From Methanoregula sp. (GTDB lineage Archaea; Halobacteriota; Methanomicrobia; Methanomicrobiales; Methanospirillaceae): a stretch of 9,145 bases of DNA. Within the stretch, counting starts at the first letter, position 1. Each line of letters starts with the position of its first letter. The stretch lies in contig JAQTSH010000053.1 of the NCBI GenBank assembly GCA_028711405.1, forward strand, positions 1 through 9,145, read 5' to 3'. The notes beneath the pieces are model-generated. The model was not told the origin of the DNA. It worked only from the letters and a program-made list of their open reading frames with translations, and did not search any database. The position numbers and the translations under genes were made by a program. Positions 4,424-9,145 of the stretch are shown piece by piece.

Positions 4424-7252
4424 TCAGATCCGTATGACCGCGTTCTCCCGCTTCTTTTTAATGAGCGCCTGGTACCCCCGGATCTTGTCAACAGGGATCC
4501 CTGTCCGGGCGGATACCTGCCCGGCATCCGCCCGGAGCAGGCTCTCGTGATCAAAAATCCCGGCGTCGAAGAGTTTCGTAACGACGGTTGCACCCAGTCC
4601 GCTGACCGCGAGGAGTTCTTTTCTGCCGCGCTCGATCTGCTGTTTTGAGAGTTTGACCGGAGCGGGTTTCTTCAGGTAAGCGCAGACCAACCCGACGTGC
4701 CGGTGCACAGTCGAGAGTCCCATGCCCGTGAGACTGGAAAGGGTCGCCGGCGGGGTCGAACAGAACGCTTCGGGAGTGATGATGCCGTGCGCGATGTACT
4801 TCTTCAGGCTGATCGCAGGAATCCCGATCTCTTTTAAGACCTGCCCGTTATACGACACCTGGGCTTCGGTTAAGAGCTGCGTTGCCTCGCTCTCACCGAC
4901 ACCGGCTTTCTTCAGGGTCTCGGGTGAGGCACTGGCAAGCGTGGCGAGATCGGTCACCCCCGCCTCCTTCAAGGTCGTCATGATCTTTGCGTAACTGCGC
5001 CCTTTTCGCGGGATCAGGTGGTTGCGCATGAACTTGCGGCACTCAGAACGACGGCGCAGCTTTTCGAGCATGACTTCCGCCTCTTTCTGGAGACCGGCTG
5101 CCTTGTCAGGTGCCAGATCCAGCACCTTCGCCAGCGTCTCTGGCGGACTGCGGGCGATCTCCGCCACCGTGTAGATGTGCCGTGACCGGGCTTTTGCGAT
5201 CAGGTCGGTGGTCATCGAGGGCATCTCAAGGAGCGACTCTGCATTGGAGTTGATGTGATGGCAGAGCGGGCACCCGATGTCCCACGGGCGGGCGCCCTTT
5301 CGCACAAGCCGTACGAAATGGAGCTGGTGCTTGTCGCAGACCTCGTCCGTCCGGACCGCCCAGCCCCACTGAGTCACCGGAAGCCCGATGTTGAACGTGC
5401 AGTCCGGGTACCGGGCACAACCGATGAACTGAGTTGAGCCCCGCAGGTGCCTGATCGCCAGCGTCCCGCCGCAGACCGGGCAGGCGCCCAGGTTCATTTC
5501 TTCCGCTGTCCTTCCCCGGATATCGTCCCCGATCTCCTGTTCATGCGCCTCGAGCTGGTCAAATGCCAGGTGCAGCATCCGGCGGGACTCCCGGACGACG
5601 TCCTCCCGCGTCCGTTTGCCCTCCTTGATCTGCTGCATGTGGGACTCGATCGTCTGGGTCATATCGGGTTTCGTGATCGTGTCGGCATGCTGTTCGAGGG
5701 ACTCGGTGACGACACGCCCGACCAGCGTGGGGCGGAGGGGATTGCCCTCGACATATTTCCGGGACACGAGCTTTGCGATCACTTCATGCCGGGTGCTCTT
5801 TGTGCCCAGACCCAGTTCCTCCATCCGCTGGATCAGCTTGCTCTGCGTGTACCGTGCCGGGGGTTGGGTCTCCTTCTCATCGAGCGTGACCTTTCTGATC
5901 GGCAGTTTCTCGCCAATGGTGAATGCGGGCAGGATCGTCTCTTTCGCTTCCGAGAACGGGTACACCGTGTGCCAGCCGGGTTCGAGCAGGTGCCCACCGG
6001 TGGTTGTATAGCCTTCGCCGTGGGCGTCGAAGTTCACCTTAAGGGTCTCCCAGAGCGCATCCGGCGAGAGGGTGGCAAGGAACCGGCGGATTACCAGTTC
6101 ATAGACCTTAAACGCATCGTCACCGATCGCCTCACGGGTTGCCGGACCGGTCGGGTGAATCGGCGGATGATCGGTGGTGGTCTTCTTCCCGGTCGTCGGG
6201 ACTGCCCGCCGGTGCGCCTGCACCCACTGGACATCTTTCTTAAAGGGTGATGCAAGGAGCGTCACGAGCAACCCGTTTAAGTCAAGCGACGGGGGATAGA
6301 CCGTGTTGTCAGTCCTTGGGTACGAAATAAACCCGTTCATGTACAGATCTTCCGCGATACGCATCGCGTTTGCCGCCGAGAACCCGAGCCGGGCAGCGGC
6401 GACGATGAACGTGGTGGTGTCAAACGGGGAAGGCGCATGGTCCTGCTTGGTGCCCACCTTCACATCCATGACGACAAGCGGCTCTTTCGTCCGGTCCCGG
6501 GCGAGAACGGCAGCTGCCTTCTCCTTGAACCGCCCGTTCATGTGCCGGGCTTCGATCTTCTCTTTTGCCTTCTCGGTCTCAAGCGAGAGCTGCCAATATT
6601 TCTCCGGCACGAACGCCTCGATCTCTTTCTCCCGGTCGACGATCATCGTTAAGGTCGGGCTCTGGACCCGCCCGACCGAAAGGATGTTCTGCCCTCCGCG
6701 CCGGGCAGAGAGCGAGATGAACCGGGTAAGCGACGCCCCCCACATGAGATCGATGGACTGCCGGGCTTCCCCGGCACTTGCGAGCGCAAAGTCGAGACTC
6801 GTCGTTCTGGCAAAGGCACTCCGGATCTCCTGCGGGGTGATCGCAGAGAACCGCGACCGGTCAACGGGCACGTTCCGGTTCACTTCCCGCACGAGGTCGA
6901 ACGCTTCCTTCCCGATCAGTTCCCCTTCGGTATCGAAATCAGTGGCGATCGTGACGCGGTCGGCTTTTTTTGCCAGTTTCTGGAGGAGGTGAACGATCTT
7001 CCGTTCAGACGGGATTTTGATCGTCTTCGCGTCGATCAGGCTCCGGGGGGTTGCCTTTTCGCTCCGCCAGTTCTCGTAGCCCGGCTCGAAGTCCACCTCG
7101 ACTACATGCCCGCGAAGTCCGACCGTGACCGTATCGCCGAACGTGTAGGTAGAGACCCCGGCATCCTTCTGCTCGCTCGTCTTCTTCTTGTCGGCAAGGA
7201 TCTGGGCGATGCGTCGCGCCGAAATATTCTTTTCCGCAACGATCAGGTGCAC
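4424..7252 (-). CDS. topA: DNA topoisomerase I (type IA) with zinc ribbons and HhH-like C-terminal array
   Basis: Type IA topoisomerase of 942 residues that relaxes negatively supercoiled DNA through a 5'-phosphotyrosyl intermediate. The TOPRIM domain has E7 (VAEKN) and the D105-D107-E109 metal triad in ATDFDTEGE. The active-site tyrosine is Y311 with R313 in GFISYPRTDN. The gate and toroid domain runs to about 580. Next come a C4 zinc ribbon (C591, C594, C612, C618) and a second, C-H-C-C ribbon (C639, H642, C661, C664). Residues about 685-935 hold some four repeats of roughly 40 residues that look like helix-hairpin-helix units (pattern L..aGi.t...La..sp..L....G). No reverse-gyrase helicase is fused. 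The GTG start at 7252 gives the conserved MHLIVAEKN beginning and lies 6 bases after the gatB stop, so translation is probably coupled; the Shine-Dalgarno sequence is weak. Confidence 0.95.
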   Translation of the reverse strand: MHLIVAEKNISARRIAQILADKKKTSEQKDAGVSTYTFGDTVTVGLRGHVVEVDFEPGYENWRSEKATPRSLIDAKTIKIPSERKIVHLLQKLAKKADRVTIATDFDTEGELIGKEAFDLVREVNRNVPVDRSRFSAITPQEIRSAFARTTSLDFALASAGEARQSIDLMWGASLTRFISLSARRGGQNILSVGRVQSPTLTMIVDREKEIEAFVPEKYWQLSLETEKAKEKIEARHMNGRFKEKAAAVLARDRTKEPLVVMDVKVGTKQDHAPSPFDTTTFIVAAARLGFSAANAMRIAEDLYMNGFISYPRTDNTVYPPSLDLNGLLVTLLASPFKKDVQWVQAHRRAVPTTGKKTTTDHPPIHPTGPATREAIGDDAFKVYELVIRRFLATLSPDALWETLKVNFDAHGEGYTTTGGHLLEPGWHTVYPFSEAKETILPAFTIGEKLPIRKVTLDEKETQPPARYTQSKLIQRMEELGLGTKSTRHEVIAKLVSRKYVEGNPLRPTLVGRVVTESLEQHADTITKPDMTQTIESHMQQIKEGKRTREDVVRESRRMLHLAFDQLEAHEQEIGDDIRGRTAEEMNLGACPVCGGTLAIRHLRGSTQFIGCARYPDCTFNIGLPVTQWGWAVRTDEVCDKHQLHFVRLVRKGARPWDIGCPLCHHINSNAESLLEMPSMTTDLIAKARSRHIYTVAEIARSPPETLAKVLDLAPDKAAGLQKEAEVMLEKLRRRSECRKFMRNHLIPRKGRSYAKIMTTLKEAGVTDLATLASASPETLKKAGVGESEATQLLTEAQVSYNGQVLKEIGIPAISLKKYIAHGIITPEAFCSTPPATLSSLTGMGLSTVHRHVGLVCAYLKKPAPVKLSKQQIERGRKELLAVSGLGATVVTKLFDAGIFDHESLLRADAGQVSARTGIPVDKIRGYQALIKKKRENAVIRI

Positions 7253-7258
7253 GGTGGG

Positions 7259-8704
7259 TCACACATCCACGGGTTTTAGCGCTTCTGCGATCTCGCGGTT
7301 CAGGTCTTTGGGATCCGACCTGCCCCTCGTCTTCTTCATGGCACAACCGACGAGGAAGTTCATCGCGCCGTTCTTCCCGGCACGGTAATCCTCCACAGCC
7401 TTCGCATTCTCCGCGATGACGTCCCGGATGATCGCCGCAAGCGCTGATGCGTCTCCGGACGTCTTCTTCAGGTTCAACCGGGTGACGATCTCTATCGGGG
7501 TCTCGCAGGGTTGTGCCGCCCGGCGCTCGTCAAGCATCACCCGCAACACCTCGATCGCACTCTTGTCGGTGATCGTATCGGATTTCACAAGATGACACAG
7601 GCTCGTGAAACTCCTGGGATCGAGCGCGTCGATGCTCATGTCCCGGTAGTTCAGTTCTCCCTTTAGCGTGTCGGCGATCCAGGTCGCCGCAAGGCTGCAC
7701 AATCCGGTGTCCGGTGCGACGACACGCTCGAAGAAGTTCGCGAGCCGGAGTTCGCCCGTCAGCGTCCGGGCATGGTTGAGCGAGCATCCGTACTGCGCGA
7801 TAAACCGCTCCCGCCGGGCATCCGGCAGTTCCGGCAGCACAATATCCTTCACCCACGACTGGACCTGGAGGGGGCGGAGGTCCGGCTCCGGGAAGTACCG
7901 GTAGTCGTGCTCCTGCTCCTTCGACCGGGCAGACTGGGTGATCCCGCGACCTTCAAGGAAGTGCCGGGTCTCCCGCTCTACTTTCATGCCCCGCCGGATC
8001 AGGTTCTTCTGCCGCGTCACCTCGAAGTTCAGCGCTTTCTCCACCCCTTTGTAGGAGGAGATGTTCTTCACTTCGACCCGCTCGTTCCCGACAATGGAGA
8101 TGTTCGCATCGACCCGGAGCGACCCTTCCTTCTCGGAGTCAAAGACCCCGAGGTACTCCAGCGTCGCACGGAGTTTATTCAAAAACTTCCGCGCCTCTTT
8201 TGCCGACCGCATGTCCGGCTCGCTCACGATCTCGATGAGCGGGATACCGGCACGGTTGTAGTCCACGAGGGAATACTTGCCCCGCTCCGGGTTGCCCATG
8301 TGGACGAGCCTGCCCGGGTCCTCTTCCACGTGGATGCGGGTGAGCTGGACGCGCTTCTCGCCGCCTTCATCCGACTCGATCTCGATATAGCCGCCTTCGG
8401 CAAGCGGTTTGTCATACTGGGTGATCTGGTATGCCTTGTCGAGGTCGGGGTAGAAATAGTTCTTCCGGGAGAACTCGGATTCCCGGATGACCGTGCAGTT
8501 GAGCGCCTTTGCCACCCGCATCGCGAACTCAATCGCCCGCTTGTTTAAGACCGGCATCGAACCGGGCAGACCCAGGCAGACCGGGCAGACATGGGTGTTC
8601 GGACCATCGCTCCGGTAATCCGTCGAGCACCCGCAGAAGAGTTTTGATTTCGTATCGAGCTGGCAGTGGACTTCCAGTCCGACAATGATCCCGGTCTCCG
8701 TCAT
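7259..8704 (-). CDS. gatB: Aspartyl/glutamyl-tRNA amidotransferase subunit B
   Basis: tRNA-binding and kinase subunit of GatCAB, which phosphorylates the side chain of Asp-tRNA(Asn) or Glu-tRNA(Gln) and replaces it with an amide using ammonia from GatA. The 481 residues begin with GLEVHCQL (9-16; E11 and H13 near the metal site), followed by the zinc site C24, C26, C40, C43. Further family blocks are KNYFYPDLDKAYQITQYD (81-98), HVEEDPGR (125-132), DYNRAGIPLIEIV (148-160), RVDANIS (197-203) and DYRYFPEPDL (267-276). The YqeY-like helical tail that grips the tRNA elbow covers about 330-481. The ATG at 8704 overlaps the gatA stop as ATGA, and GGTGA lies just upstream, supporting this start and translational coupling. 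Archaea commonly use GatDE for Gln-tRNA, so Asn-tRNA formation is the likely main task here; that is inference. Confidence 0.97.
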   Translation of the reverse strand: MTETGIIVGLEVHCQLDTKSKLFCGCSTDYRSDGPNTHVCPVCLGLPGSMPVLNKRAIEFAMRVAKALNCTVIRESEFSRKNYFYPDLDKAYQITQYDKPLAEGGYIEIESDEGGEKRVQLTRIHVEEDPGRLVHMGNPERGKYSLVDYNRAGIPLIEIVSEPDMRSAKEARKFLNKLRATLEYLGVFDSEKEGSLRVDANISIVGNERVEVKNISSYKGVEKALNFEVTRQKNLIRRGMKVERETRHFLEGRGITQSARSKEQEHDYRYFPEPDLRPLQVQSWVKDIVLPELPDARRERFIAQYGCSLNHARTLTGELRLANFFERVVAPDTGLCSLAATWIADTLKGELNYRDMSIDALDPRSFTSLCHLVKSDTITDKSAIEVLRVMLDERRAAQPCETPIEIVTRLNLKKTSGDASALAAIIRDVIAENAKAVEDYRAGKNGAMNFLVGCAMKKTRGRSDPKDLNREIAEALKPVDV

Positions 8705-9145
8705 GATCTCACCGCCTGTTCGTAGGCGAACGCCACATCGATCACCCGTTCATCCTCAAAGGGTCGTCCCATCACCTGGAGTCCGACGGGCATCCCCTGG
8801 ACCTTCCCACAGGGGACGGAGATCGCCGGGATACCGGCAAGATTTGCCGGAACCGTCAGGATGTCCGAGAGGTACATGGAGAGCGGATCTGCCTTTTCGC
8901 CGAGTTTAAACGCGATGGTGGGCATGGTCGGACCGACGATGACATCCACATCCGACAGGATCCGGGTAAAGTCCTTCTTTATGTTCTCCCGCGCAACCTG
9001 TGCCTTTGCATAATATTTCCCGTAATACCCGCTGGAGAGGGCGAAGGTGCCGAGCATGATCCGGCGCCGCACTTCGGTTCCGAAACCTGCCCGCCGCACT
9101 TCGCGGTAGGCGTCGTGCCAGGATTTTTTCGTGTCCGCTGGTAGA
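8701..9145 (-). CDS. gatA: Aspartyl/glutamyl-tRNA amidotransferase subunit A, C-terminal part
   Basis: Amidase-signature glutaminase subunit of GatCAB, which releases ammonia from glutamine and channels it to GatB. Only the last 147 residues are in the window; the frame is open to the right edge (codons from 9144), so the start and the Ser-cisSer-Lys triad lie outside. Visible family blocks are AGFGTEVRRRIMLGTFALSSGYYGKYY, split here as FGTEVRRRIMLGT then ALSSGYYGKYY, then DVIVGPTMPTIAFKLGE, SDILTVPANLAGIPAISVPC and PVGLQVMGRPFED. A GTG in the frame at 9099 is an internal valine and not the true start, since conserved sequence (KKSWHDAYREVRR) continues upstream of it. It ends in TGA overlapping the gatB ATG by four bases. 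gatC is not in the window. Confidence 0.95.
   Translation of the reverse strand, partial: LPADTKKSWHDAYREVRRAGFGTEVRRRIMLGTFALSSGYYGKYYAKAQVARENIKKDFTRILSDVDVIVGPTMPTIAFKLGEKADPLSMYLSDILTVPANLAGIPAISVPCGKVQGMPVGLQVMGRPFEDERVIDVAFAYEQAVRS

Noticed and set aside
4204..4437. A 77-codon plus-strand open frame filling the whole topA-GGGP synthase gap (also the tail of a longer antisense frame from 3415).
   Set aside because: No recognisable family and no well-placed ribosome site. It contains a 10-base tandem repeat that would break a protein repeat frame, runs through the AT-rich box and palindrome, and overlaps the topA end.
9097..9099. GTG at 9099 as the start of a separate 132-residue gene.
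   Set aside because: Conserved GatA sequence (KKSWHDAYRE) continues in frame upstream to the window edge, so this is an internal valine codon.

Overview
The window reads as a stretch of methanogen-like euryarchaeal chromosome, most like Methanomicrobiales (for example the Methanoregula/Methanosphaerula type). Three things point to an archaeon: a threonyl-tRNA synthetase with the archaeal-type N-terminal editing domain, a geranylgeranylglyceryl phosphate synthase for ether-lipid synthesis, and a Dcd with an M. jannaschii-like active-site loop. The sequence is GC-rich with G/C-biased third codon positions, which also explains the many long antisense open frames. The order-level assignment is an inference from family resemblance only.

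All seven recognisable genes lie on the minus strand. In direction of transcription (right to left) they are: the C-terminal part of gatA (running off the right edge), gatB, topA, geranylgeranylglyceryl phosphate synthase, a TrmJ-type tRNA methyltransferase, dcd and thrS. gatA and gatB overlap by 4 bases and topA starts 6 bases after gatB, so these three look like one transcription unit. A gap of about 260 bases follows, holding a long AT-rich box, a palindrome, a stem-loop, a tandem 10-base repeat and a TATA-like site. Geranylgeranylglyceryl phosphate synthase, trmJ and dcd probably form a second unit, although a small hairpin follows the first gene's stop. thrS has its own candidate TATA box in a 44-base gap and ends in a T7 tract. 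The first 180 bases of the window hold no supported gene, only the thrS terminator and two inverted repeats.

The genes are informational and core-metabolic. GatA/GatB amidate mischarged Asp-tRNA(Asn)/Glu-tRNA(Gln), ThrRS charges tRNA(Thr), and TrmJ modifies the tRNA anticodon loop. TopA handles DNA topology, Dcd feeds dUMP/dTTP synthesis, and GGGP synthase commits G1P to membrane lipid. I see no mobile element, CRISPR array, defence system, tRNA or rRNA. Nothing here is clearly an undescribed system. The points most worth a second look are the TopA C-terminal array of about four helix-hairpin-helix-like repeats and the regulatory DNA ahead of the lipid-synthesis gene, including a possible Shine-Dalgarno-sequestering hairpin and a TATA box placed almost identically to that of thrS.
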